Below the pieces are notes generated by a model. That model saw only the letters and a list, made by a program, of their open reading frames with translations. It had not been told where the DNA came from and ran no database searches. A stretch of DNA of 64,000 bases, taken from positions 372,001 to 436,000 of the forward strand of contig JAPOXV010000018.1 in NCBI GenBank assembly GCA_026706935.1. Reading direction: 5' to 3'. Origin of the DNA: Gammaproteobacteria bacterium. GTDB lineage: Bacteria > Pseudomonadota > Gammaproteobacteria > Pseudomonadales > Azotimanducaceae. This document shows positions 46,561 through 56,144 of the stretch, one piece after another (position 1 is the first letter of the stretch; each line of letters begins with the position of its first letter). A program made the position numbers and the translations under genes.

Positions 46561-49296
46561 ATGAATTTAGATGCCGTGCGTTTCATGGGACGATTTGTCA
46601 CGTCCTCTGTACTGGTGATCTCACTCGTGAGTTCGCCGCAGTTGTTAGCGCAAGACACAGACGAGGCCGATGAGGCGACAACGACGCCCATTGAAGAGGA
46701 ACTTATCGTCGTCGGATCGCGTGTACGTGGTCGTAGCGAGACAGACTCGCCAGTTCCTGTAGATGTAATCCAAGGCGATGATTTTGTTGCACAAGGCGCT
46801 AGCGACCTTGATGCTATTGTCGCCGCGCTAGTTCCTTCTTACAACGTTAATCAGGAACCGATCTCGGATGCAGCAACGATCATGCGCCCTGCGTCGCTTC
46901 GAGGCATGTCGCCAGATGCAACACTAGTGCTCGTGAACGGTAAAAGGCGTCACAGAGGTGCTGTAATCGCGTTATTAGGCTCAGGTCTATCAGGCGGTTC
47001 GCAAGCACCTGACCTGTCGTCTATCCCCGGAATTGCGATCGATCGACTCGAGGTCCTTCGCGATGGTGCGTCGGCTCAGTATGGATCAGACGCGATCGCA
47101 GGAATCATGAATTTTGTGCTCAAGCGCGATCGAAGCGGTGGTATTTTTGAGGCGAAGCTAGGTAGCACGCTTGAAGGTGACGGCCAACGAATGGTCTACG
47201 CGGGTAATGTCGGTTTGCCTCTTGGCGCGAATGGTTTCGCAAACCTCAGTGCCGAATACAAGGCTGTCGATCCTACGGACCGCGCAATACAGCGCGGTGA
47301 CGCTCAAGACCTGATCGATGCTGGAAACACATCGGTTCGAACGCCTCATGCGATGGTCTGGGGTGGACCAGAAATTCGTGATGACGTCAAACTGTTTGGC
47401 AATTTTGGTGTTGATCTCACACCAGACGTTGAAGTGTACGGCTGGGCAAACCACTCAACCCGAACGGTTGAAGGTGGCTTCTACTTTCGTAATCCCAATA
47501 CACGAGGTGGCGTGTTTGCGGGGGTGACAAACGACGACGGTGATTTGATTCCGGTTTCATTCGATCCTGTCACACGCCTTGTCGTTGAGGCTGGTACCGA
47601 GGGAGCTGAAGTGTGGGATGCGACTGTCAGGGTAGCGAATCTAAACTCGAGTCTAGGTGGATGCGGTCCAGATACGATCCAAGATCCGAAATCTCTCGTT
47701 TCGCTTGCGCAACACAACGCCGCAGCGAACTACACGTCTGTTATAGCCGGTCTCCCAAGCCATTGCTTCATGTTTCAGGAAGTGCAACCGGGTGGGTTTA
47801 CGCCCCAATTCGGAGGCGACGTCACAGATCAGTCCATCGCAGCTGGAATTCAAGGTTCCTACGCGAATGGATGGTATTGGGATCTTAGTTTCGTGCAAGG
47901 CTCTAGTGAAGCCATCTATTTCATAAATAACACCGTCAATCCTCAGGTTTGGGCAAAACTGTATGACGCAGGGCAGGATCCGGCGTCGATACAACTCAAC
48001 TACCATCCAGGAACTTACGTCGAAACTGACACGGTCGTGAACTTTGACATATCCAAGCCGTTCGATATACCTCGTTTCTACGGTCCGATGAACGTCGCAG
48101 CTGGTTTGGAGAATCGGAGCGAAACGTTCGAAATCGTACAAGGTGAAGACAATTCTTGGTTTATCGATCCAAGTCCAGACGGACTGACAGGTCAAGGCTT
48201 CGGTATTGGTTCCAATGGTTTTCCGGGTTTCCCAGCATCGGACGCGGGAGAGCGCACCGTTGAAGCGTGGGCGGCCTATCTTGACATCGAAGGTGACGCT
48301 ACTGAAGAACTAAAACTTGGCGCAGCAATCCGATACGAAGACTATGACGCATTCGGTACTACATTGGATTGGAAAGTGACAGGTCGTGTGCAAATGAATG
48401 ACACCGTATCGTTCAGAGGCGCGTACAGTACGGGATTCCGTGTACCAACAGCAGGTCAATCAAACCTTCGCAACGTTACGACGGAATTCACCGGTGGAAG
48501 ATTGGCAGATATTGCGACTCTACCACCAACGAACCCAGTCGCTCAACAAAAAGGTGCTGTTGCGCTTGTTCCTGAAGAGTCGACAAATACCACGATAGGT
48601 GCCGTTTGGGAATTCGACTGGGGCGATCTCACTATCGACTACTACAGCATCAAGATGGAAGGTCGTATCGCGTTTACGAGCCGGTTTAAGTTAACGGACG
48701 AGGACATCACCTCGCTCGTAGCTGCAGGCGTACCTGATGCAACAAGCTTCACCTCCGTACGATACTTCTCTAACCAACAAGATGCTAATGCGTCTGGGAT
48801 TGATCTGGTCTTAAGCGTTCCATTCGAATTCCAAGGCGGTGACTCACGAGTTGTCGTGGCTGGAAATTGGAAGAGCGTCGAGCTTGTGGAATTCAATCCT
48901 AACTTCACGAGTCTGCATCTTAAGAACACGATCGAAGACGGCAGTCCAGCGAATCGCATCACTGCAACTTGGTTTCACGCATATGACGATTGGTCCGGCT
49001 ATCTCCGGTTGCGAAGGTATGGTTCACATTACGACGCTACGCTCAATTCTGCGGGCGTTTCGTACCGACCTGATCCCGGTTTGCTAGTTGATTTAGAAAT
49101 CGCAAAGGATTTCGGCGATAACTTTACGGCAGTATTCGGAATCGAAAATGTGCTAGACCATTACCCATCTCAGAACCCAACGAGCCCGATCGACGGTCGT
49201 GGTGCTGGTGGCGCATCTGGATTGATCTATCCAGAACAGTCACCCTACGGATTTTTGGGTGGCGCATACTACGCACGAGTGCAATACCGTATGTAG
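46561..49296 (+). CDS. TonB-dependent outer-membrane receptor (911 residues)
   Basis: Signal peptide (VTSSVLVISLVSSPQLLAQ, cleavage before DTDEAD). The TonB box region is EEELIVVGSRVRGRSETDSPVPVDV. The plug domain at about 55-180 contains RPASLRGMSPDATLVLVNGKRRH and the typical IDRLEVLRDGASAQYGSDAIAGIMN. A long 22-strand barrel follows, ending with the TonB receptor C-terminus YYARVQYRM. AAGGGA precedes the ATG. The substrate is unknown; the RxxRSET...DVI type occurs in receptors of marine gammaproteobacteria for sugars, peptides or other organics. It follows the cytochrome/CRTAC1 pair by 122 bases and is closed by a strong terminator. Confidence 0.92.
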   Translation: MNLDAVRFMGRFVTSSVLVISLVSSPQLLAQDTDEADEATTTPIEEELIVVGSRVRGRSETDSPVPVDVIQGDDFVAQGASDLDAIVAALVPSYNVNQEPISDAATIMRPASLRGMSPDATLVLVNGKRRHRGAVIALLGSGLSGGSQAPDLSSIPGIAIDRLEVLRDGASAQYGSDAIAGIMNFVLKRDRSGGIFEAKLGSTLEGDGQRMVYAGNVGLPLGANGFANLSAEYKAVDPTDRAIQRGDAQDLIDAGNTSVRTPHAMVWGGPEIRDDVKLFGNFGVDLTPDVEVYGWANHSTRTVEGGFYFRNPNTRGGVFAGVTNDDGDLIPVSFDPVTRLVVEAGTEGAEVWDATVRVANLNSSLGGCGPDTIQDPKSLVSLAQHNAAANYTSVIAGLPSHCFMFQEVQPGGFTPQFGGDVTDQSIAAGIQGSYANGWYWDLSFVQGSSEAIYFINNTVNPQVWAKLYDAGQDPASIQLNYHPGTYVETDTVVNFDISKPFDIPRFYGPMNVAAGLENRSETFEIVQGEDNSWFIDPSPDGLTGQGFGIGSNGFPGFPASDAGERTVEAWAAYLDIEGDATEELKLGAAIRYEDYDAFGTTLDWKVTGRVQMNDTVSFRGAYSTGFRVPTAGQSNLRNVTTEFTGGRLADIATLPPTNPVAQQKGAVALVPEESTNTTIGAVWEFDWGDLTIDYYSIKMEGRIAFTSRFKLTDEDITSLVAAGVPDATSFTSVRYFSNQQDANASGIDLVLSVPFEFQGGDSRVVVAGNWKSVELVEFNPNFTSLHLKNTIEDGSPANRITATWFHAYDDWSGYLRLRRYGSHYDATLNSAGVSYRPDPGLLVDLEIAKDFGDNFTAVFGIENVLDHYPSQNPTSPIDGRGAGGASGLIYPEQSPYGFLGGAYYARVQYRM

Positions 49297-49320
49297 ATTC
49301 GGCGATTAACCACGGACAAA

Positions 49321-49345
49321 GGCGCGGTTTTACCGCGCCTTTTTT
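49321..49345 (+). terminator. Intrinsic terminator after the first TonB-dependent receptor gene
   Basis: GGCGCGGT and ACCGCGCC form an eight-pair, GC-rich stem with a three-base loop, followed by six T. It lies 25 bases after the receptor stop and separates it from the second receptor gene. Confidence 0.92.
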
Positions 49346-49493
49346 CAAACCTGCTCTCAAAACTCTCGTACATTTCCAACTTTTTAACAGAAAGAAGATG
49401 TAAACGTGCTCACGAGAATGCCGTGGCCGAATCTAGACTGAGATTTTCCGAAGCTAGATCTAGATCCTCAAATTTATCTTCCGAGTACCCTCA

Positions 49494-51809
49494 ATGAAGT
49501 TCTTCAGTCTTATTAATATCGCTGTTGTGAAGCATTTGTCGTGCGTTTCAACACAACATGCATGCCTCCGCTCTTTCCTTCGTATCGGATTAGCGGTATT
49601 CGCAATCGTCGCAGCTCCACTCGCATCGACACAGCAACTTGAAGAGATTACTGTAACCGCACAAAAGAGAACCCAAGGTATTCAAGAGATTCCATTTGGC
49701 ATAAGTATGTTCGACGATGAGGATTTTCAAGAAATCCTAGCTGGCGGCGTCGATGTCCGTGCGCTCGCTGCTCGCTCGCCAAGCTTGTACGTCGAATCAT
49801 CGAACGGTCACCTAGCGCCACGCTTCTACATCAGAGGAATCGGCAACATTGATTTCGATCTAAACGCGTCTCAGCCAATCTCGTTTGTGCTAGATGAAAT
49901 TGTGTTGGAGAATCCGACGGCGAAGAGCTTTCCGTTATTTGACATTGAGAGAGTGGAGGTATTACGAGGTCCACAAGGAACACTATTCGGTCGCAACACG
50001 ACCGCTGGTATCGTCAAGTTCGATTCATACAAACCTTCCGACGACGAAGAGACGATTGTCACGGTCGGAGCAGGACGATACGGCCATCGATCGCTTTCTG
50101 GCGCATTCAATCGGACGCTAGGAACAACAGATTCTCGTTATCGGTTCGCGTTCCTCTACAACAGACTTGGCGATTGGATCGAAAATGAGGCACCCGGACT
50201 GAATGACGGCGATTTACTAGGTGGATTCCAGGATTTCGCATTTCGCTTTCAAGTCGCCTGGCAACCACGTCAAAACACGAGTGCGCTCCTGAACATACAT
50301 GGTCGACGTCTTAGTGATGCGACGCCGACGATGTTCTACGGAAATGCGATTGATAAAGGCTCAAATCGTCTAATTAATGGTTTTCGGCGAGACCGCGTTT
50401 ACTTTGATACCCAAAACGTTGAACAAAGTGCAGAGCAACTTGGCGTCGTGTTCAATCTCAAGCGTTCATTGTCATCGTTCGAGTTTAGCTCGGTCACTGG
50501 AATCCACAGCATCCTCAAGAGTCTGTCGCGTGGCGATATCGACGGTGGCTATGGGTCAGTTTTCGCAGGTGTACTTCCATCCGGACCTGCACCCGGCATT
50601 CCGTTCGACGCTCAAACGGCCGACGGCATTCCAGATCACGTGCAACTAAGCCAAGAATTTCGATTCGAAGGTAATGGCTCAACGAAGAATTGGGTTGCGG
50701 GACTCTATTTCTTTCGAGAAGACTTCGATATCGAAACGTTCAACTACTCGACCCTCGATAGTCCACATACACTCAACGGTTATGTTTTTCAGAACCAAGA
50801 AACTCATGCGTGGGCACTATTTGGTTCAATGGAGTTTGTGAAGCGCGATCGACTGACAATCACGGGTGGTGCTCGCCTAACGTCAGACGCTAAGGAATTC
50901 ACAGCCAGTCGTACCATGTCACCGCTTTCATTTTTAGGTGTCGGACCGATAGGTCCGCTCGATGCATCTCCTAGTGCGCGCGTCTTTACCTGGGATTTGA
51001 GTGCACTGATCGAACAATCGGAGCATTTGAACTGGTTTGCACGAGCAGCAAGTAGCTATCGAGCGCCGTCGATACAAGGTCGACTCTTATTTCAGGATGA
51101 AATCTCCATTGGAAACGAAGAGCGCGGGTTATCTATTGAATCGGGATTCAAGAGCATGTTGCTCAATCGTCGTATGCGTTTCGACACAACCGTGTACCGA
51201 TTCAATATAGACGACTTTCAGCTGACCAAGATCGGGGGAGCGGGTAACACCAACACGCTCGTCAATGCTAAAAAAGTTGAGGGGTACGGCATTGAGACAA
51301 CCATTGAGTATTTCGTCAATGCGAGCTTGTTCGCGAAATTCGGGTACAGTTTCAACAAGACTTCTATCGATGACCCGAATTTATCTGTAAATGGTTGTGG
51401 ATCCGCAGATCTACTATATGGCTGCACGGTAACTGACCCTCGTCTGACATTGGGTGAATACTCGATCCATGGAAATTCACTCTATAACGCACCTCGTTTG
51501 ATGTGGCAAGCATCGCTTCGTTATGAAACGCCCATACCTGGCGGTATCGTGACGGTGTCGACAGACTGGATGTGGCACGACGATATTCGCTTCACGCTAT
51601 ATGAAAGCCTTGAGTACGGAGATGAAAATAGGACTGAAGCGGGTGTTCGGATCGCCTACACGACGACATCCGAGAAGCATCGGATAGCGGCCTATACTCG
51701 CAATGCGACTGACGATCATTCGTTGATTGGATCTATCGATTTCAATAATCTAACCGCTATGCTGAACCCTTATCGAACGTGGGGGTTAGAGTGGGAGATT
51801 TCTTTCTAG
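49494..51809 (+). CDS. TonB-dependent outer-membrane receptor (771 residues)
   Basis: Long N-terminal export region (LRSFLRIGLAVFAIVAAPLAST, cleavage near residue 47), then the TonB-box-like QLEEITVTAQKRTQGIQEIP. The plug domain carries RFYIRGIGNIDFDLNASQPI and the family segment IERVEVLRGPQGTLFGRNTTAGIVK. The barrel shows GLSIESGFKS, ending in WGLEWEISF. This is the FecA/FyuA-like class common for siderophores, haem or small organics. Its barrel lacks a clear substrate signature. ATG 49494 gives about 25 residues before the hydrophobic core, so a later start (for example the GTG at residue 18) is possible. It is transcribed separately, behind the terminator at 49321. Confidence 0.9.
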   Translation: MKFFSLINIAVVKHLSCVSTQHACLRSFLRIGLAVFAIVAAPLASTQQLEEITVTAQKRTQGIQEIPFGISMFDDEDFQEILAGGVDVRALAARSPSLYVESSNGHLAPRFYIRGIGNIDFDLNASQPISFVLDEIVLENPTAKSFPLFDIERVEVLRGPQGTLFGRNTTAGIVKFDSYKPSDDEETIVTVGAGRYGHRSLSGAFNRTLGTTDSRYRFAFLYNRLGDWIENEAPGLNDGDLLGGFQDFAFRFQVAWQPRQNTSALLNIHGRRLSDATPTMFYGNAIDKGSNRLINGFRRDRVYFDTQNVEQSAEQLGVVFNLKRSLSSFEFSSVTGIHSILKSLSRGDIDGGYGSVFAGVLPSGPAPGIPFDAQTADGIPDHVQLSQEFRFEGNGSTKNWVAGLYFFREDFDIETFNYSTLDSPHTLNGYVFQNQETHAWALFGSMEFVKRDRLTITGGARLTSDAKEFTASRTMSPLSFLGVGPIGPLDASPSARVFTWDLSALIEQSEHLNWFARAASSYRAPSIQGRLLFQDEISIGNEERGLSIESGFKSMLLNRRMRFDTTVYRFNIDDFQLTKIGGAGNTNTLVNAKKVEGYGIETTIEYFVNASLFAKFGYSFNKTSIDDPNLSVNGCGSADLLYGCTVTDPRLTLGEYSIHGNSLYNAPRLMWQASLRYETPIPGGIVTVSTDWMWHDDIRFTLYESLEYGDENRTEAGVRIAYTTTSEKHRIAAYTRNATDDHSLIGSIDFNNLTAMLNPYRTWGLEWEISF

Positions 51810-51889
51810 TTCAGAACATTGTTCGACTTGGAGAACGGTGTAGATTCGTTCTTGTTGCATCTACAATCCGGATCGTCGCAATACTATAG

Positions 51890-51919
51890 TTGTGAAATAT
51901 TCACATAGGACTGTATAAC
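51890..51919 (+). promoter_or_regulatory. TGTGA-N5-TCACA palindrome over a possible promoter of the ABC exporter operon
   Basis: TGTGAA-ATA-TTCACA (51891-51905) is a perfect six-base palindrome. TTGTGA (51890-51895) could serve as a -35 box with TATAAC (51914-51919) as -10 at an 18-base spacing. A TATAAT (51954-51959) also occurs without a matching -35. The same core is found at 26802-26820. No regulator for it is identified. Confidence 0.4.
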
Positions 51920-52057
51920 AAGTCTTAGTAATGCACTGAACTACTGACACATTTATAATAGCGAATTCCACCTCAGCGCCATCCATATTGAATAGCTACC
52001 CGTATCCTCTTGCGATACGACAGAGTTTAAGGCAGATATCTGGCAGCGAGTTACTAA

Positions 52058-53974
52058 TTGCGTAGCGGCGGCTTCAGTGGCGGCGGAGGCTATTCCTCCG
52101 GACGCTGGGGCGGCAGTGTTGGCGGTCGACTAAACCGAGAGCGCTCTTCATACAAACACCTAGGCTATCTAGCCAAGTTATTCCCATACATCGCGAAGTA
52201 CAAATGGATTTTGGTGATCTGTATCGTCGCGATCCTCTGCCATCGAGGATTGATGGCTTACATGCCACAATTTATGAAGGTGGCTCTCAATGACCTCGCA
52301 GATCCAAATGTTGTTCCTGAAACATATAAACAGGCAATCGGACTGCTAGTAACAACGATCGTTAGCATCATCGTGTACGTGCCAGCAAGGCGCGCACTAA
52401 GAAGACTCTCGATTTCAATCACGTACGATCTACGACAACGATTCTTCAGCCACGTTCAGTTTCAAGGACCAAGTTTCTTTAATAAATTCGCGACTGGCGA
52501 TCTCATGTCCCGTGCGGTAAACGACATCAACATGGTGCGAATGGCCGTTTCGTTCGGCTGGGTCAATCTGATGGTTTTCGTGTTCACCGTTGTTGCCAGT
52601 CTTGCATTTATGTTGTCGATGTCACCCAAACTGACACTCGCCGTGGTGATACCGCTGCCGTTCGTTGGTCTTGTGGGTTTCTTGATGGCGCGAGGAGTGT
52701 ATCCGTATTACCGCGATCGTCAAGAAGCGCTTGCCGATGTGACATCCTTCACACAAGAAAACTTGAATGGCATACGAACCATTCAAGCGATGGCACAGGA
52801 AGATCATGAGATCGCGCGGTTCAGGGAGTCAAGCACGACATATATCAAGAAGTTCTATCGTGCTACTCGCTATCAGACGTTCATGAATACCTATATCAAC
52901 GCTCTAACGATGATCGCACCAATGATCATCTTGGTATACGGTGGGCTTCTCGTCATGAATGGTGAAATCGGCATCGGCGATTTCACGGCTTTCGGCGCGT
53001 ACTTGACGATGTTGGTCGGTCAGGTGTCATCGATCGGCTTCTCGCTTGCGATGTTCGTCGCGGCTGCTGCAGGCACCCAGAGGATTTTTGAGGTTCTAGA
53101 CAGTGAACCTGAAGTTACCGACGATGCGAATGCCGTAGTTCCGCAAAACGTCAAAGGACGTCTTGAATTTAAGCATCTGACATATCGCTATCCGGAAACT
53201 GTAATCGATACGCTCGCTGATGTGAACATCACGCTCGAAGCCGGTAAGACGGTAGCGTTGCTCGGACGGATCGGGTCTGGTAAGTCCACAGTGCTTAAAG
53301 CCGCTGTGCGCATGATTGATACGCCGCGAAACCATGTTTTTCTTGATGGGCATGACATCTGTGACTACAGCGTCAAGCAGCTCCGTGAAGTAATTTCTCT
53401 AGTACCGCAACATGCATTCCTTTTCTCCGCTACGGTTAAGGAGAACATTACATATGACGATCCGAAACGCCACGAAAACGAGGTCATGCGCGCCGCGAAT
53501 TCTGCAGGGCTAGAAGAAGCACTAAAAGACCTCGCTCACGGAATCGATACTATGGTTGGAGAGCGAGGCATAACGCTTTCTGGTGGTCAGAAACAACGTG
53601 CAACGCTTGCGCGCGGATTGATTAGAGAAAGCGAGATTCTCCTACTAGATGATTGTTTCTCAAGTGTTGATACTCGAACAGAGGAACTCATCATTGACGG
53701 TTTACAGAAGATGCGCGCGGGCAAATCAACGATCCTCATCTCGCACCGAGTCTCCACCGCCCGTCACGCAGATTACATCTACGTTCTTGACGCCGGTAAC
53801 ATCATTGAAGCAGGAACCCACCAGGAGTTGCTAGCCAAGGACGGTTACTACGCGAATCTAGAGAAAGTGCAGAGCAATCAAGAACAATCCGCCCAAGAAA
53901 AAGAGAAACTGCTGGAGCAATTGAATCCAACGCCGGCCGGTGATGAAACGCAGGTTGCTGCGTCGACGACATGA
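52058..53974 (+). CDS. Heterodimeric ABC exporter subunit 1 (degenerate ATP site)
   Basis: 638-residue half-transporter: six transmembrane helices (about 45-330) then a nucleotide-binding domain. Walker A GRIGSGKST is near 402-410, signature TLSGGQKQRA near 506-515, Walker B ILLLDDCFSSVD near 527-538, H-loop LISHRVS near 561. The catalytic glutamate after Walker B is replaced by aspartate (DD for DE). The N-terminus is glycine-rich (RSGGFSGGGGYSSGRWGGSVGG). TTG 52058 is the first possible start because TAA lies directly in front of it in frame. The stop overlaps the partner gene by four bases. It probably exports a lipid, drug or peptide; the substrate is unknown. Confidence 0.9.
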   Translation: MRSGGFSGGGGYSSGRWGGSVGGRLNRERSSYKHLGYLAKLFPYIAKYKWILVICIVAILCHRGLMAYMPQFMKVALNDLADPNVVPETYKQAIGLLVTTIVSIIVYVPARRALRRLSISITYDLRQRFFSHVQFQGPSFFNKFATGDLMSRAVNDINMVRMAVSFGWVNLMVFVFTVVASLAFMLSMSPKLTLAVVIPLPFVGLVGFLMARGVYPYYRDRQEALADVTSFTQENLNGIRTIQAMAQEDHEIARFRESSTTYIKKFYRATRYQTFMNTYINALTMIAPMIILVYGGLLVMNGEIGIGDFTAFGAYLTMLVGQVSSIGFSLAMFVAAAAGTQRIFEVLDSEPEVTDDANAVVPQNVKGRLEFKHLTYRYPETVIDTLADVNITLEAGKTVALLGRIGSGKSTVLKAAVRMIDTPRNHVFLDGHDICDYSVKQLREVISLVPQHAFLFSATVKENITYDDPKRHENEVMRAANSAGLEEALKDLAHGIDTMVGERGITLSGGQKQRATLARGLIRESEILLLDDCFSSVDTRTEELIIDGLQKMRAGKSTILISHRVSTARHADYIYVLDAGNIIEAGTHQELLAKDGYYANLEKVQSNQEQSAQEKEKLLEQLNPTPAGDETQVAASTT

Positions 53975-56070
53975 GTGAAGCAATTTCGTCGGCTCAAGAG
54001 ACTTCCCGCCAAGAAGCTAGGGAGGCGTCAACGAGCACCGCACGACAGGCGATTCGGAATTACTCTGCATTCGATCAAGAGCTGACACACCGAGCTCTGA
54101 ACATGCGCATGCTGATGCGTTTGCTTCAGTGGGCGAGACCCTACAAACTCACATTAATCACTAGTTCTATTCTGATCACTCTTGTGAGTGCGCTCTCGGT
54201 GTTGCTACCAATCGTGCAGAGTAGGGTAGTCATCGATACGATTTTGGTTCCTGTCGATTCACCGGCACGTTTTCAGGATTTTGGCGTAGTGGATGCCTAC
54301 CACTGGTTGCTCGCGTTTACGGAGTGGCACCCGTTGATGATCGCGCTCGCGATGTCGATTACGATGTTTTTTATTACATCGCTAATGAGCATCGCTCAGC
54401 AACTGACTCTAACTAGCGGTGCGCTGAAGACCTTGCGTGATCTGCGTGTTGACCTATTCACGTCCCTCGAACAAAAACCGGCATCTTTCTATGACCACGT
54501 CGGCGTGGGTCGTGTGATGACTCGTATCACGAACGACGTCGAAAACCTCTTCAACCTTATTACCAGTTTCGTTCAACATACCGGTGATTTTGTACCGTTC
54601 ATCTTTGTCCTCGCGATTTGCTTTACATTCGATTTCGAGCTCACGTTAGTAGGCATGATGATCATCCCACTCGCGGCGGTTGCGACGATCACGTTCCGCT
54701 GGATCATGAGAGAGATATTCCGATTGATTCGCGACTCTGTATCGCAACTCAATCAATATATGCAAGAAGACTTGATGGGTATCGAGGTCGTACAGCTGTC
54801 CGGTCGTGAGGACTACAACATCAGCGAGTATCGCAAGCTCAACCAGGAGAATCGTCGCCAGGAATTCCGGGCAATCAATTGGGAGGTGGTTTACGAATCA
54901 TTCAATACGAGCCTGACGAGTTTCGCGAGCGCAGCTGTACTGTGGTACGGTGGAGGCAAGGTAGTGCAAGACGAAATAAGTCTTGGCATGCTCTACCTAT
55001 TCATGGAGTTCCTTAATCGCATGGTCGCACCGATCATGGGTCTCGGTTACTTCTTCAATGTTCTATTCCGTTCGATGGCATCTGGCGAACGCATTTTCCA
55101 AGCATTGGATTGGGACGAACGCATACACGAGCCAGAAGATCCGGTTCAACTACCTGAGCGCTTAAAAGGATCCGTCGAGGTCAGGAACCTCAACTTCGGT
55201 TACCAAGGAAGCGATCAAGTTCTGAAGAATGTTTCATTCTCGATTGAACCAGGAGAGAAGCTCGCCATCGTCGGCTCAACAGGGTCGGGCAAAAGCACCA
55301 TTATTCGCTTACTCGCGAGGTCTTACGATTTCGACGATAACATGATTTTCGTCGACGACATTGATGTTAATCAGATCCGTACCAACGATCTTCGTCGCCG
55401 AATCGGCGTGGTGCTTCAAGACTTCCATATCTTCTCCGGAACGATTCTCGACAACATCGCCTTGTCAAATCCGAACGTCTCGAGAGAGAGAGCGATTTGG
55501 GCAGCTCGACTCGTGAACGCCCACCGTTTTATCGAGGCGTTGCCGAATGGGTACGACACCGAGCTCGCCGAACGTGGGCATAACCTATCTCAAGGTCAGC
55601 AGCAGTTACTCGCGTTTGCGCGAGTGCTCGCCGCAGATCCGGAAATTCTCGTACTCGATGAAGCAACGTCGAGTATCGATACCGGGACCGAGCTCTTGAT
55701 CCAAGAAGCGTTACACAACCTAACGATCGGACGAACATCGATCATCATTGCACATCGCCTCCAGACGATTCAGGAATGCGATCGAGTGCTAGTGCTGCAT
55801 CAAGGTGAAGTTCGAGAGCTCGGCACGCACGAGGAACTACTAGAGAAACAAGGGATTTACTACACGCTTCACCAGTTACAGTTCCAAGATAGTACAACTG
55901 CTTCGGAACTCACCGCCGATCCAGATGAGATAGAAGCTGAAAGACGCAAGCGTTGGGTAGAAATGAATCCGGAATCCGAGCCACCAAACTTCGGTAACGA
56001 TTCGATGGGTGGGTCTGGATTTATGGGCGGTCCTGGCGGCGGGTCTGGGACTAGACCAACAGGCGTTTAA
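53971..56070 (+). CDS. Heterodimeric ABC exporter subunit 2 (canonical Walker B)
   Basis: 699-residue half-transporter with an N-terminal cytoplasmic stretch, six transmembrane helices (about 60-345) and a nucleotide-binding domain: Walker A GSTGSGKST near 434-442, signature NLSQGQQQLL near 537-546 (SQGQ in place of SGGQ), Walker B ILVLDEATSSID near 556-567 with the catalytic glutamate, H-loop IIAHRLQ near 591. In a dimer its altered signature would pair with the altered Walker B of subunit 1, giving one degenerate and one active site as in TM287/288-type exporters. The C-terminus is glycine-rich (SMGGSGFMGGPGGGSG), mirroring the N-terminus of subunit 1. Coupled to it by ATGA. Confidence 0.9.
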   Translation: MSEAISSAQETSRQEAREASTSTARQAIRNYSAFDQELTHRALNMRMLMRLLQWARPYKLTLITSSILITLVSALSVLLPIVQSRVVIDTILVPVDSPARFQDFGVVDAYHWLLAFTEWHPLMIALAMSITMFFITSLMSIAQQLTLTSGALKTLRDLRVDLFTSLEQKPASFYDHVGVGRVMTRITNDVENLFNLITSFVQHTGDFVPFIFVLAICFTFDFELTLVGMMIIPLAAVATITFRWIMREIFRLIRDSVSQLNQYMQEDLMGIEVVQLSGREDYNISEYRKLNQENRRQEFRAINWEVVYESFNTSLTSFASAAVLWYGGGKVVQDEISLGMLYLFMEFLNRMVAPIMGLGYFFNVLFRSMASGERIFQALDWDERIHEPEDPVQLPERLKGSVEVRNLNFGYQGSDQVLKNVSFSIEPGEKLAIVGSTGSGKSTIIRLLARSYDFDDNMIFVDDIDVNQIRTNDLRRRIGVVLQDFHIFSGTILDNIALSNPNVSRERAIWAARLVNAHRFIEALPNGYDTELAERGHNLSQGQQQLLAFARVLAADPEILVLDEATSSIDTGTELLIQEALHNLTIGRTSIIIAHRLQTIQECDRVLVLHQGEVRELGTHEELLEKQGIYYTLHQLQFQDSTTASELTADPDEIEAERRKRWVEMNPESEPPNFGNDSMGGSGFMGGPGGGSGTRPTGV

Positions 56071-56144
56071 TCTCAGCCAATTTGAGCTACTGTCGCGAAC
56101 TGCTATTGCGGTCGCGTGACTATCCAAATCTAGAGTAACACGAT

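Noticed and set aside
47653-48195. 180-codon antisense open frame inside the TonB receptor gene
   Set aside because: Lies wholly within a clear receptor gene on the other strand, with no recognisable product.
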